Notes: generated from the letters alone by a model not told the origin. DNA of 64,000 bases from Pedobacter sp. B4-66 (GCF_018492665.1 NZ_JAFVME010000012.1:228016-292015); one strand, 5' to 3'. Positions 10,085-18,971 are shown, counted from the stretch's first letter. A program made the numbers and translations.

Positions 10085-10186
10085 AATAAGCTAAAGTTGA
10101 TAGAGGCTACGCCTAAACAAGTGCCGAACTCATTACATACAAAGCTTATTCGAAAAGTCCGGTTTAGGTGTCGACTTTAACTTATC
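10085..10186 (-). promoter_or_regulatory. Riboswitch expression platform: long hairpin competing with P1
   Basis: Seen on the minus strand: bases 10171-10186 pair with 10085-10100 over 16 positions (13 Watson-Crick, 2 wobble, 1 mismatch). Inside this, 10162-10168 pairs with 10112-10118 and 10157-10162 with 10124-10129. The outer arm includes the 3' strand of the riboswitch P1 helix (10181-10186), so this fold and the ligand-bound aptamer should exclude each other. There is no obvious T-run terminator behind it, so whether it controls elongation or translation of metH is open. Inference from hand folding. Confidence 0.55.
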
Positions 10187-10286
10187 TTTCGGGAATCAAT
10201 GTTTTGGTTCCAGTAGAATGTAGCACCTTGTAAGCACAGGTTGCTAAGACATCGCAGGGTCTAATCCCTCCGTCTTTCTCTATAAG
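10181..10286 (-). promoter_or_regulatory. SAM-I (S-box) riboswitch upstream of metH
   Basis: Seen on the minus strand: P1 arms cttata/gataag at the two ends, then the conserved S-box landmarks in order: AGAGAAAGACGGAGGGA, a CCCTGCGATGTCTTAGCAACC segment split around the P2/kink-turn region, AAGGTGCTACATTC, and GAAAGAT before the closing P1 strand. These match the SAM-I aptamer core. It lies about 120 bases before the metH start and directly behind a promoter. Known role of the class: high S-adenosylmethionine represses methionine genes, here metH and metF. Confidence 0.92.
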
Positions 10287-10291
10287 CATTA

Positions 10292-10323
10292 CAAAGGTGC
10301 AACAAAGAAAAATGATTTCCAAA
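10292..10323 (-). promoter_or_regulatory. Promoter of riboswitch-metH-metF
   Basis: Seen on the minus strand: TTTG (10320-10323), a 20-base spacer, then CACCTTTG (10292-10299), one base from the Bacteroidota minus-7 consensus TAnnTTTG. Predicted transcription would begin about 5-7 bases later, right at the first riboswitch helix, which supports both calls. Confidence 0.6.
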
Positions 10324-10405
10324 AAAACGGGAGGTAAAGCATATAAAATTGCACGGAAGATGCAATTATTCAGTGTCTTCGGAATATTGTTTTGGAAATA
10401 AAACA

Positions 10406-10437
10406 AAAAAGGCCATGCAAATCTGCACAGCCTTTTT
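10406..10437 (-). terminator. Terminator after the Bax inhibitor-1-like gene
   Basis: Seen: AAAAAGGC and TGCA arms (10406-10419) pair with TGCA and GCCTTTTT arms (10424-10437), interrupted by a 2-base internal loop, with a 4-base loop. It lies 23 bases after the stop of the minus-strand gene at 10461, ahead of the metH promoter. Confidence 0.75.
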
Positions 10438-10460
10438 GAATATTGTTTGAAAACGGGTTG

Positions 10461-11213
10461 TTATCTTCTGTTGCCAAATATTCTTAACAGGAACATGAAA
10501 ATGTTGATGAAAGTAACATAAAGTGACATTGCTCCAATAATTGCTAATTTTTTAGAATCGGTATCAAGCATCTGTGCTCCACTTTCCTCTATCCCTTGTC
10601 CTATTCTTTTTAACATTTGAACGTGATAAGCTGTTAATGCCGTAAAAATTGCGATACCTATATAGGCCATGAACAAGCTAAAGTTTTGACTTTGAATGAA
10701 CACGTTTACAACACTTGCAATAATAAGACCAACTACCCCGACCATTAAAATAGGGCCAAATTTGCTTAAATCAACATTTGTGGTATAGCCCATTACTGCC
10801 ATAATACCAAATATTCCGGCCGCGGCTGCAAAACAACTAATGATGGAAGCTGAAGTATATACTAATAATATTGAGCTCAGACTAATACCTAGCAATGCTG
10901 CGAACAGGATAAAAAGACCAACTATGGCGCCATATGATAGCCTATTTAGTCCTCCATTCATAATTAATGATATGGCTAGAGGTGAAAGCATAACTACCCA
11001 GCCAAGTATATTAGGTTTGCCTGTTTGAGCACTAAAAAAGTTAAAAAGTAATTCCGGATTGGTAGCCAGGTAAAATGCTACCGCTGTAGAAACACTTAAT
11101 GCTACAAACATCCATAAGAATACATTTGCAAAGAATTTCTTGGCAACTACTCCCGTTTCTTGTTGCACAAAAACAGATTTCTGTGCCCAATCGTAATTAT
11201 TGTTGTTATCCAT
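10461..11213 (-). CDS. Bax inhibitor-1 / YccA family membrane protein
   Basis: Seen: 250 residues with about seven hydrophobic segments after a short soluble N-terminus. Recognisable family features are FFANVFLWMFVALSVSTAVA in the first membrane segment, the conserved YTTNVDLSKFGPIL stretch, TALTAYHVQMLKRIG, and the final LYVTFINIFMFLLRIFGNRR. The family acts in the inner membrane; some members leak calcium or interact with FtsH-type proteases, but the role here is unknown. It has its own promoter and terminator, so it appears monocistronic. Confidence 0.9.
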   Translation of the reverse strand: MDNNNNYDWAQKSVFVQQETGVVAKKFFANVFLWMFVALSVSTAVAFYLATNPELLFNFFSAQTGKPNILGWVVMLSPLAISLIMNGGLNRLSYGAIVGLFILFAALLGISLSSILLVYTSASIISCFAAAAGIFGIMAVMGYTTNVDLSKFGPILMVGVVGLIIASVVNVFIQSQNFSLFMAYIGIAIFTALTAYHVQMLKRIGQGIEESGAQMLDTDSKKLAIIGAMSLYVTFINIFMFLLRIFGNRR

Positions 11214-11229
11214 GTGTTTTAAATTTATT

Positions 11230-11259
11230 TAAAGATACTAATAGTTTCATTCTAACAAA
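11230..11259 (-). promoter_or_regulatory. Promoter of the Bax inhibitor-1-like gene
   Basis: Seen on the minus strand: TTTG (11256-11259), an 18-base spacer, then TATCTTTA (11230-11237), close to TAnnTTTG. It sits between the preceding 189-codon gene and the ATG at 11213, giving a leader of about 10-15 bases. Confidence 0.5.
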
Positions 11260-11261
11260 AG

Positions 11262-11831
11262 CTATGCCCCGAGCCTTTTTGTCAGTATTTCTTCAACTTT
11301 TTTGAAGAATTGCAATGGTTTGAGTGTTCTCCATGCCATATCGTCAAGTTCACCACCGAAGTTAATGTAGTAATCGATATTACCGCTGCGAAATTCATTA
11401 ATCACATGTTCCTGGAAATTGATGCCTGTAATCCAGCCATCTTCAATATCCTGAAACCATTCTTCGTAATAACTGTCTTCAGAAGAATGAAAGTTCAATA
11501 CATTTTCGCCAACCAATATGAATTTGTTGATACCCTCATCAATCATCAACTCTATTATTTCGCGTTTTAAGAGCATAATGTCGTTTCCAATTGCATCGTT
11601 CCACTCTCCAATCAGTTCTATAATTACATAATTTCTGTCATAATCAGCATAAAGTACTTTGAGGTACATGGTGCTTGATCCGAAATCATCCCATTGCGGG
11701 TGTATCAGGAAATTATATAGCTGCTTGTCGAAGTAAAACTCCGAGTATTCAGTATTATAGAATGGAGAACGCTCATCTTCGGCCGCGATGTAATCATCTC
11801 TCCAAAGATAATAAGGTTCTATTTCGTGCAT
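11262..11831 (-). CDS. Conserved-looking acidic protein of unknown function
   Basis: I do not recognise this 189-residue protein. It is soluble, rich in aromatic and acidic residues (Tyr, Trp, Asp, Glu), with no signal peptide or membrane segment. A central stretch (about residues 65-130) alternates strands and helices (YVIIELIGEWND, MLLKREIIELMIDEGINKFILVGENVLNF), which resembles an alpha/beta fold such as a STAS- or SpoIIAA-like domain, but this is only an impression. It begins 6 bases after the murQ stop on the same strand, so the two are probably co-transcribed. A functional link to peptidoglycan recycling is possible but not shown. Confidence 0.7.
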   Translation of the reverse strand: MHEIEPYYLWRDDYIAAEDERSPFYNTEYSEFYFDKQLYNFLIHPQWDDFGSSTMYLKVLYADYDRNYVIIELIGEWNDAIGNDIMLLKREIIELMIDEGINKFILVGENVLNFHSSEDSYYEEWFQDIEDGWITGINFQEHVINEFRSGNIDYYINFGGELDDMAWRTLKPLQFFKKVEEILTKRLGA

Positions 11832-11837
11832 GGTTGG

Positions 11838-12644
11838 TTATTTATTAAAGGATTCTACAGCTTTGCGAACACTACCATAACGGATAAGTAGCTCTTCGGC
11901 TTGGCCATAATCTATTTTTAATTCGTCCATTACCATTAGTACTCCTCTGTCTACCAGCTTATGATTGGTTAACTGCATGTCGACCATTTTATTGCCTTTA
12001 ACTCGGCCTAATTTTATCATTACAGTAGTGCTAAGCATATTTAGCACTAGTTTTTGTGCTGTTCCAGATTTCATCCTGGTAGATCCTGTTAAGAATTCAG
12101 GACCCACAACAACTTCAACAGGAAAATCGCTTTCCTTGGCTATTGGACCACTTTCGTTACACACGATGCAACCGGTTAAAATACTGTTTTTACGGGCAGT
12201 GTTTAATCCGCCAATTACATATGGGGTAGTTCCTGAGGCTGCAAGACCAATTAAACAGTCGTTAGCGCCAATGTTAAATTCTTGCAGATCAATCCATGCT
12301 TGCTTATCATCGTCTTCAGCATTTTCAACCGCTCTTCTTATCGCTCTATCTCCGCCGGCGATAATGCCGACAACCCAATCAAATGGAACACCAAAGGTAG
12401 GAGGGCATTCTGAAGCATCAACAACGCCAAGTCGACCACTAGTGCCTGCGCCGATATAAAATAATCTTCCTCCATTCCTCATCCGCTCTGCAACTGCAGT
12501 AGCAAGTTTTTCTATTTGTGGGATTACTTTTTCAACGGCCTGCGGAACTGTTTTATCTTCATTATTTATACCCTTCAGAATTTCAAGTACAGACATTTTA
12601 TCAATATCATTGTAGGCTGATTCTTGCTCGGTTATTCTTATCAT
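11838..12644 (-). CDS. murQ: N-acetylmuramic acid 6-phosphate etherase
   Basis: Cleaves the lactyl ether of MurNAc-6-phosphate to GlcNAc-6-phosphate and lactate in peptidoglycan recycling. Seen: a SIS sugar-phosphate isomerase fold with FYIGAGTSGRLGVVDASECPPTFG, the GLAASGTTPYVIGGL loop and TGSTRMKSGTAQKLVLNM, all MurQ signatures. I place the start at MIRITEQESAYND (268 residues). An upstream in-frame ATG would add 29 residues with no family counterpart. Followed after 6 bases by the unknown acidic protein. Confidence 0.95.
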   Translation of the reverse strand: MIRITEQESAYNDIDKMSVLEILKGINNEDKTVPQAVEKVIPQIEKLATAVAERMRNGGRLFYIGAGTSGRLGVVDASECPPTFGVPFDWVVGIIAGGDRAIRRAVENAEDDDKQAWIDLQEFNIGANDCLIGLAASGTTPYVIGGLNTARKNSILTGCIVCNESGPIAKESDFPVEVVVGPEFLTGSTRMKSGTAQKLVLNMLSTTVMIKLGRVKGNKMVDMQLTNHKLVDRGVLMVMDELKIDYGQAEELLIRYGSVRKAVESFNK

Positions 12645-12804
12645 TGTTCTAATTTTTGTTAAAATTGGCGATTTTCTTGTTAAACTAGAAATAATAGGGG
12701 AAATCAATTGTAAATAGCGAAAATCGCACATATTTACTGATAAACTCTCCCGAATTTTGCTGTATATCCCCGTGTAATTTTATACCTTTACAGTGCCTTT
12801 ACTA

Positions 12805-14382
12805 ATGAAAAAGAACACCCAATATAATCTCCTAATTGCATTAACTTATTCTGTAACCTTAATAGGTGGTATGTTCTTGGGCTATAAGTTCTTGAAAGAC
12901 CAGGGCTATAGCTTTCAAAAAACTACTTATGTGGCAGATAATAATGCACAGAAAGTAGATGAGATTCTTCACATCATTAATAGAAATTATGTTGATGAGG
13001 TTAACCCGGATAGCTTAAATAACCTTCCTATTGATAGTTTATTGCATAAGCTGGATCCACATAGCGTATATCTTCCTCCTGCTAAGGCAAGTGAATTTGC
13101 TGAAACACTAAGTGGAAATTTTGAAGGCATTGGTATCGAATATTATATTTTGAATGATTCTTTGTTGGTTACTAATGTAATTAAAGATGGGCCTGCATTT
13201 TTAGCTGGAATAAGACAAGGTGATAGAATTCTTAAAGTGGATACAATTTTTGTTAGTGGTAAAGCTTTGCCAAGAGATCAGATGATTGGTAAGATTAAAG
13301 GACGAAAGGGGACTGCCGTGAAACTAACTATTATGCATCCGGGTAATGCGCAGGCCACTGTTTTTACCGTAAAACGTGATAGGGTGCGGGTGAGTAGTAT
13401 TGATGCTTCGTATATGCTGAATAATGATGTGGGCTATTTGAGAATTAGTAAGTTTGGTGCGGATACGGATAGTGACTTTGTCGAATCAATAAGGGGGCTT
13501 AAAGCGGTAGGGATGAAGAAACTAGTGCTTGACCTTCGTGATAATGGCGGCGGATATTTAACTGCAGCCACAGGTTTAGCTAATCAAATCCTTGAAGAAA
13601 ATAAACTGATTGTTTATACAGAAGGCAAACATGAGCCGCGTACAGACTATGTAGCAACAGGTGGCGGAGAGTTTGAAGATGGTAAGTTGGTTGTTCTAAT
13701 CAATGAGAATACAGCTTCAGCCAGCGAAATCCTTGCTGGTGCGGTACAGGATCTTAATAGGGGACTGATTATTGGTCGCAGATCTTTTGGTAAAGGTTTG
13801 GTTCAGGAGCAGTTTCCTTTTGTTGATGGTTCAGCACTAAATTTAACGATTGCGCGATATTATACTCCATCTGGAAGAAGTATTCAAAAGTCATATAAAG
13901 ATGGCTACAAGGCTTATCAAGATGAGATCGAAAATCGTTTCAATGATGGAGAGCTTACCTCAAAAAGATTGGTTAAAAAAGACAGTGTGAAGGGCAGAAC
14001 CTATGTTGGTGGAGGTATTCAGCCAGATATTTACGTGAAGATGGATACTGTTGGTTATAATAAATGCTATAACATTCTGGCCTCGAAAAGAGTATTGCTT
14101 GATTTTGTTTATGATGTTTTGGCTAGTAGGTACTCCACGCCATTTATTGAACAGAATTTGGCAACCTTTAATGTAAGTGAGGTAGATTACCGCGATCTGG
14201 TAAAGTATATCCAGAACCGTAATATAGTTGTTGACCAGAGGCAGCTTGCTTCGGCAAAGCCGCTTATCTTGAATGATATGAAGGTGCTTTTATGTAAGTA
14301 TCACTTAGGTGATGCAGGTTATTATAAAGCGCTTAACCTAAGTGATGCTATGGTAAAACAGGCATTAACAAGCTTGCAATAA
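12805..14382 (+). CDS. S41 family C-terminal processing protease
   Basis: CtpA/Prc-type serine protease acting in the periplasm. Seen: 525 residues from MKKNTQYN with an N-terminal membrane anchor or signal (about 8-27). A PDZ domain follows (about 105-195; GIRQGDRILKVD). The S41 core has LDLRDNGGGYL, then NENTASASE with the likely nucleophile Ser305, and FGKGLVQE with Lys330. The 25-residue Ser-Lys spacing equals that of Prc. The ATG at 12805 is preferred over a GTG four codons upstream. The C-terminal 130 residues (SKRVLLDFVYDVLASRY onward) are a helical extension common in Bacteroidota S41 proteases. Convergent with der, 2 bases apart. Confidence 0.93.
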   Translation: MKKNTQYNLLIALTYSVTLIGGMFLGYKFLKDQGYSFQKTTYVADNNAQKVDEILHIINRNYVDEVNPDSLNNLPIDSLLHKLDPHSVYLPPAKASEFAETLSGNFEGIGIEYYILNDSLLVTNVIKDGPAFLAGIRQGDRILKVDTIFVSGKALPRDQMIGKIKGRKGTAVKLTIMHPGNAQATVFTVKRDRVRVSSIDASYMLNNDVGYLRISKFGADTDSDFVESIRGLKAVGMKKLVLDLRDNGGGYLTAATGLANQILEENKLIVYTEGKHEPRTDYVATGGGEFEDGKLVVLINENTASASEILAGAVQDLNRGLIIGRRSFGKGLVQEQFPFVDGSALNLTIARYYTPSGRSIQKSYKDGYKAYQDEIENRFNDGELTSKRLVKKDSVKGRTYVGGGIQPDIYVKMDTVGYNKCYNILASKRVLLDFVYDVLASRYSTPFIEQNLATFNVSEVDYRDLVKYIQNRNIVVDQRQLASAKPLILNDMKVLLCKYHLGDAGYYKALNLSDAMVKQALTSLQ

Positions 14383-14384
14383 GC

Positions 14385-15686
14385 TTATTTTTGTCTGAAA
14401 TAAATCTGGATTGGTACTCCGCTAAAATCAAAATGTTCACGAAGCTTATTCTCAATAAACCTTTTGTAAGGTTCTTTGATGTATTGAGGTAAGTTACAGA
14501 AGAAAGCAAACATTGGAGATGTTCCGTTGATCTGTGTGATGTATTTTATTTTGATGTATTTACCTTTTAATGCAGGTGGCGGATAGTTTTCAATGATCGG
14601 CAACATTACATCATTTAATTTAGATGTAGGGATTTTCTTGCCTCTGTTTTTATGTACTTCTAAAGCAGTTTCAATAGCTTGGAAAATACGTTGTTTAGTT
14701 ACTACTGAAGTGAAAACAATTGGCACATCCGTAAATGGTTGCAATTTCTGACGAATCTGATCTTCAAATGCTTTTACAGTTTTGCTATCTTTCTCAATTA
14801 AGTCCCATTTGTTTACAAGAATCACGATGCCTTTCTTGTTTTTCTCTGCAAGGTGGAAAATGTTTACGTCCTGAGATTCTAAACCTTCAGTTGCATCTAC
14901 CATTAAGATAACTACATCAGCTTCCTCTAATGCTTTAATTGTACGCATTACAGAATAAAACTCAATGTTCTCTTTTACTTTGGTTTTTTTACGTAAACCG
15001 GCAGTATCAATAAACATGAATTCATGACCGAATTGGTTGTAATGAATATGTATTGAGTCTCTGGTTGTACCTGCAATTGGGGTAACAATGTTTCTGTCTT
15101 TACCAATTAATGCATTGATTAATGATGATTTGCCAACGTTTGGTCTACCTACTATAGTGATTTTAGGAAGCGTGTTTTCTTCTTCAGGAAGATCCTCGAA
15201 GTTTCTTACAACATCATCAAGAAGATCACCTGTTCCTGATCCAGTCATAGACGAGATAGGGTAGATTTCTCCAAGGCCGAATCCGTAAAATACAGAAGCT
15301 TCGTTTTGTAATTGGGTATTATCAACCTTGTTTACTACTGTAAATACTGGCTTTTTACTTCTTCTAAGTAATTGTGCTATTTCGTCGTCTAGATCCGTAA
15401 TGCCTGTTGTAACATCAACCATAAACAGTAATACACTTGCTTCTTCGATAGCAATAATTACTTGTTCGCGGATTGCTGTTTCAAAAACATCTTCAGAGTT
15501 TGCTACATAGCCACCTGTGTCAATTACAGTGAATTGCCTGTCTGTCCATTCAGCCGAGCCGTAGTGACGATCACGGGTTACGCCGCTAAAATCATCAACA
15601 ATAGCTTTACGACTTTCTGTTAAGCGGTTAAAAAGGGTAGATTTGCCTACGTTTGGTCTTCCGACGATTGCGATAATATTGCTCAT
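14385..15686 (-). CDS. der: Ribosome biogenesis GTPase Der (EngA)
   Basis: Double-GTPase needed for 50S ribosome maturation. Seen: 433 residues with two Era-like G domains. G1 motifs are GRPNVGKSTLFNRL at residue 8 and GRPNVGKSSLINAL near 182, each followed by DTGGY or DTAGL (G3) and NKVD or NKWD (G4). A C-terminal KH-like domain (about 355-433; IKIKYITQINGTSPMFAFF) completes it. Full length, nothing missing. It is 47 bases downstream of era on the same strand, with a promoter-like sequence in that gap. Confidence 0.97.
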   Translation of the reverse strand: MSNIIAIVGRPNVGKSTLFNRLTESRKAIVDDFSGVTRDRHYGSAEWTDRQFTVIDTGGYVANSEDVFETAIREQVIIAIEEASVLLFMVDVTTGITDLDDEIAQLLRRSKKPVFTVVNKVDNTQLQNEASVFYGFGLGEIYPISSMTGSGTGDLLDDVVRNFEDLPEEENTLPKITIVGRPNVGKSSLINALIGKDRNIVTPIAGTTRDSIHIHYNQFGHEFMFIDTAGLRKKTKVKENIEFYSVMRTIKALEEADVVILMVDATEGLESQDVNIFHLAEKNKKGIVILVNKWDLIEKDSKTVKAFEDQIRQKLQPFTDVPIVFTSVVTKQRIFQAIETALEVHKNRGKKIPTSKLNDVMLPIIENYPPPALKGKYIKIKYITQINGTSPMFAFFCNLPQYIKEPYKRFIENKLREHFDFSGVPIQIYFRQK

Positions 15687-15722
15687 GGTGTGTTGTGAAT
15701 TGTATTAATTATTAAGGGGTTG

Positions 15723-15752
15723 CAAAGGTAAGCTTAATTTTCGTACCCGAAA
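15723..15752 (-). promoter_or_regulatory. Probable promoter of der
   Basis: Seen on the minus strand: TTTC (15749-15752), an 18-base spacer, then a perfect TAnnTTTG minus-7 element, TACCTTTG (15723-15730). It overlaps the end of era. The minus-33 element is off by one base, so confidence is moderate. Confidence 0.45.
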
Positions 15753-16612
15753 CTTTTTAAGTAGTTCTTTTTACTTCTCCAGTCTGGAATTACCTTTACA
15801 AAGGTTTCAAGAAAGACTTTTTGATCTAAAAATTTCTCAATATCCTTACGTGCTTCAGTCCCAACTTTCTTCAGACTTGCACCTCCTTTACCTATTAGTA
15901 TGTTTTTTTGAGAATCGCGCTCTACTATGATTTCTGCACTGATTCTAGTGATGTTTTCTTCTTCTTTGAAAGCAGTAACTACGACCTCTGTGCTATAAGG
16001 TATTTCTTTCTGATAGTTGTTAAAGATCTTTTCTCTGATGATCTCAGAAACAAAGAATCTTTGGTTACGATCTGTAAGGTCATCTTTATCATAAAAAGGT
16101 GCATGTTCTGGTAAATGATCTAAAATCATGGTAAGAATGCCTTCAAGATTGTATTGGTGAAGAGCCGAAATAGCATAAATATGCTTTGGATTTAATTTTT
16201 CCTGCCAGTATGCTGACTTTTCCTCTACCTGCTCCTGAGTTGCATTATCAATCTTGTTAATTAATACAATCATCGGGATTGTAGTGTTGATGATTTTTTC
16301 TAACACATCATTTTCGTCGTGTTGTTCATTAATGTCGGTAACAAACAGGATAAGATCCGCATCTGTTAAGGCTCCTTTTACTGAACTCATCATAGAATCT
16401 TGCAAACCATATCTCGGTTTTATGATGCCCGGGGTGTCAGAAAAAACTATTTGATAATCTTCTTCATTAACAATTCCTAAAATACGGTGGCGGGTAGTTT
16501 GGGCTTTCGGAGTAATGATCGAAAGCTTTTCGCCCACCAGGGCATTCATTAAGGTTGATTTGCCCACATTGGGCTTACCTATGATACTTACAAAACCTGC
16601 TTTATGCGACAT
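15734..16612 (-). CDS. era: GTPase Era
   Basis: GTPase that binds the 3' end of 16S rRNA during 30S assembly. Seen: 292 residues from MSHKAGFVSIIGKPNVGKST. This start puts G1 at the family position; an upstream ATG would add 11 residues. G3 is DTPGI and G4 is NKID. The C-terminal KH domain has the GKGGASLKKVG loop and ends FVKVIPDWR. Upstream of and parallel to der, forming a ribosome-assembly GTPase pair. The tRNA unit begins on the other strand just beyond its start. Confidence 0.96.
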   Translation of the reverse strand: MSHKAGFVSIIGKPNVGKSTLMNALVGEKLSIITPKAQTTRHRILGIVNEEDYQIVFSDTPGIIKPRYGLQDSMMSSVKGALTDADLILFVTDINEQHDENDVLEKIINTTIPMIVLINKIDNATQEQVEEKSAYWQEKLNPKHIYAISALHQYNLEGILTMILDHLPEHAPFYDKDDLTDRNQRFFVSEIIREKIFNNYQKEIPYSTEVVVTAFKEEENITRISAEIIVERDSQKNILIGKGGASLKKVGTEARKDIEKFLDQKVFLETFVKVIPDWRSKKNYLKSFGYEN

Positions 16613-16633
16613 AAAAATATTTTTTAAAATAAA

Positions 16634-16665
16634 TTTGCACCGCAAAGAAACGAATTATATCTTTG
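16634..16665 (+). promoter_or_regulatory. Promoter of the tRNA unit
   Basis: Seen: TTTG (16634-16637), a 20-base spacer, and TATCTTTG (16658-16665), a perfect match to the Bacteroidota consensus TAnnTTTG. It points toward the two tRNA genes and is divergent from era. Confidence 0.75.
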
Positions 16666-16721
16666 CATTCCAATTCGGAAGAAGAGTTAAGGATTTAATA
16701 AAGACTCCAAATTGTATATAG

Positions 16722-16797
<76 letters not shown>

Positions 16798-16836
16798 AAA
16801 GGTTCGCAGCATTAATAATGCTGAGGCAACCAAAAT

Positions 16837-16908
16837 GGCCCGTTCGTCTAGGGGTGAGGACGCCAGATTTTCATTCTGGAAACAGGGGTTCGATTCCCCT
16901 ACGGGCTA
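16837..16908 (+). tRNA. tRNA-Glu (TTC)
   Basis: Seen: acceptor arms GGCCCGT/ACGGGCT (first pair G·U), anticodon stem CCAGA/TCTGG around TTTTCAT with anticodon TTC, and T arm AGGGG-TTCGATT-CCCCT. CCA is not encoded, unlike in the neighbouring initiator tRNA. It lies 39 bases after the initiator gene and just before a terminator. Confidence 0.95.
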
Positions 16909-16910
16909 CG

Positions 16911-16946
16911 ATCCCGCTTTACGTTGAGTAGAGCGGGATTTTTTTA
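16911..16946 (+). terminator. Terminator of the tRNA unit
   Basis: Seen: 8-bp stem ATCCCGCT (16911-16918) with AGCGGGAT (16932-16939), a 13-base loop and a run of eight T. It begins 2 bases after tRNA-Glu. Confidence 0.85.
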
Positions 16947-17054
16947 TGCTAAAAATCCCACAGCGTATTTTAGTTATTGAGGTCGAAATAATAATTCAAG
17001 TGATTAAAACATGTTATCTTTATTTCGTTTCTTAACTAATATTTTTTCAAATTA

Positions 17055-18971
17055 ATGAACTTAAAGCCTGTACTAACTCTGTTGTGTCTTATCATCTGTT
17101 ATAGCGCTGTCGCGCAAAAGCAGGAGATAAGCCACGTCGTTACACATAACCATTCTACTATTATTTGCGATGCTAAAGGTGAAAATCCCTATCCTGCATG
17201 GGGTATATTTCCTAAGGCTGATTACCCCGTAAGGAAAATAACAATGCACGTTACGCTAGGAAGCCCTGATAGCCTGCATACTGCGCATTGGGATTACCTG
17301 GATCATATTGTATTGAGGCGCAAAGGTGGAACACATGGCCCAGTGCTTAACTACGAATTGGGCAGGATGCTTACACCGTATGGCAGTATTTACAATAAAG
17401 GGTGGAGCTGGAAATGGCAGGTAGATGTTACCGACTTCGCTCCTTTCCTTCGTGATAGTGTAGAAATTGTTTATGTACATTCCGGTTATGAGGATAAAAC
17501 TGTAGGCTGGGCACTTACCCTAGACTTTGAAATCCTATCCGGTCCTCCTGTTGTTACACCACTTGGCATAACAACCTTGTGGAATAAGGCGTATAAATAT
17601 GGAGATCCGAAAGAGAAAATTGAAGAGAATCTGCTGCCGATAAGTTATGAGTCGATAAGTGGTGCGGCGTTAAGTCGGATACGTATGCAGCATACCGGGC
17701 ATGGTATGGACAGGCCACGTGGTTGCAGTGAGTTTTGTAGTCGCTGGCGTGAACTCATCTTGGATGGAAAAGTAGTTGACAGGAGGGATATGTGGAAAAA
17801 GTGTGGCAACAATCCGCTGTATCCGCAAGGGGGTACCTGGATATACGACCGGGCGTACTGGTGTCCGGGTGACTTACAACAGCCTGATGTGATCGATGTA
17901 TTTACAAAGCCGGGAAGCCATAAGGTGTCGTTGCAAATGGAACCTTACACCGCTACTGAGAACATACAGGCGGTTGAAAATATTTCAGCCTATTTGTTTC
18001 ATTATTCGCCACCTAAGCAAAAAATAGATGTGGCGGTTGAATCCATTATGGTTCCTAGTGATGAACAACGTTTTTTTCGGTTGAACCCGGCCAGTTCCGG
18101 CCCTCGTATATCCTTTAGGAATCTTGGTGCCGATCCAGTTCGTTCGCTCACAATTGCGTATGGAACCGATGGTTTCCCCTCCAAAACATTCCATTGGAAA
18201 GGAAACCTTCCTTTTAATAAAGTAGTCGAGGTTGTATTACCGGGAGAAATTCAGGGAAAAGATGGCGAAAATGTATTTAATGTAATGCTTATTCAACCTA
18301 ACGGGAAGAAAGATGCATGGTCAGCGGATAATGAAATGAAAGCTGTCTTCACTGCACCAGAGAAATTCCCTTCAGAATTTGTTCTGCAATTTCTTACAAA
18401 TAAACAACCTAAAGACAACAGCATTTTTCTTGTAAATGCACAAAAAGATACTATTTTTCAAAAAACAGCATCGCAGTTAGCCGCTGTAACGCTTTATACT
18501 GATACCATACGCCTTTCTGCAGGTACCCACTCCCTTCACCTGATCGACACTGCCGGCAATGGATTACAATTCTGGGCACAGCCTAAAAATGGAGATGGTT
18601 ATCTTCGCCTATTTGATATGAAGAGAAATCTTATCCATGCTTTCGAGAGTGATTGCGGGAATGGTGAAATGTTTAGTTTTAAGGTAGTTCCGGGCTTTGA
18701 AGTAGATAGCACAATAGCTCGTTATGCGTTTTCCATGTTTCCAAGATCAGTAGTTGACCAAACGCAATTGAGCGTGGTTTCCAACAAGCTAAGTGACATG
18801 ACGGTGCAGATCACGGTAGATGGTATTGTATGGCAAAAACATGAATACAAATCTGTCAAGAATGCTGTATTCAGTTATGATCTTAAGCATCTTCCTGCAG
18901 GAAGAATAATTGTGGAAGCTTTTATGGACGGTATTAGTAAGTTTAAAGGACGGATCAATAAAGGACGGTAA
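17055..18971 (+). CDS. Secreted PNGase F-like peptide-N-glycosidase
   Basis: Probable amidase that removes N-glycans from glycoproteins, or a relative with another glyco-substrate. Seen: 638 residues with signal peptide MNLKPVLTLLCLIICYSAVA and cleavage near AQ. The central part resembles the two jelly-roll domains of PNGase F. It has PRGCSEFCSRW (about residues 218-228), then KKCGNNPLYPQGGTWIYDR and YWCPGD, a Cys/Trp-rich block typical of the C-terminal PNGase F domain. About 300 further residues form a C-terminal extension of beta-rich repeats that the classic enzyme lacks; it ends in a strand that could serve sorting. Upstream of it is the tRNA terminator, so it has its own promoter. The family call rests on motif recognition. 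Confidence 0.75.
   Translation: MNLKPVLTLLCLIICYSAVAQKQEISHVVTHNHSTIICDAKGENPYPAWGIFPKADYPVRKITMHVTLGSPDSLHTAHWDYLDHIVLRRKGGTHGPVLNYELGRMLTPYGSIYNKGWSWKWQVDVTDFAPFLRDSVEIVYVHSGYEDKTVGWALTLDFEILSGPPVVTPLGITTLWNKAYKYGDPKEKIEENLLPISYESISGAALSRIRMQHTGHGMDRPRGCSEFCSRWRELILDGKVVDRRDMWKKCGNNPLYPQGGTWIYDRAYWCPGDLQQPDVIDVFTKPGSHKVSLQMEPYTATENIQAVENISAYLFHYSPPKQKIDVAVESIMVPSDEQRFFRLNPASSGPRISFRNLGADPVRSLTIAYGTDGFPSKTFHWKGNLPFNKVVEVVLPGEIQGKDGENVFNVMLIQPNGKKDAWSADNEMKAVFTAPEKFPSEFVLQFLTNKQPKDNSIFLVNAQKDTIFQKTASQLAAVTLYTDTIRLSAGTHSLHLIDTAGNGLQFWAQPKNGDGYLRLFDMKRNLIHAFESDCGNGEMFSFKVVPGFEVDSTIARYAFSMFPRSVVDQTQLSVVSNKLSDMTVQITVDGIVWQKHEYKSVKNAVFSYDLKHLPAGRIIVEAFMDGISKFKGRINKGR

Noticed and set aside
10182..10406. 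Minus-strand 74-codon frame upstream of metH
   Set aside because: It coincides with the SAM-I riboswitch and its promoter; no protein-like features.
12793..12804. GTG start four codons before the S41 protease ATG
   Set aside because: The ATG at 12805 begins a normal Lys-rich signal-anchor; the GTG adds no family-conserved residues.
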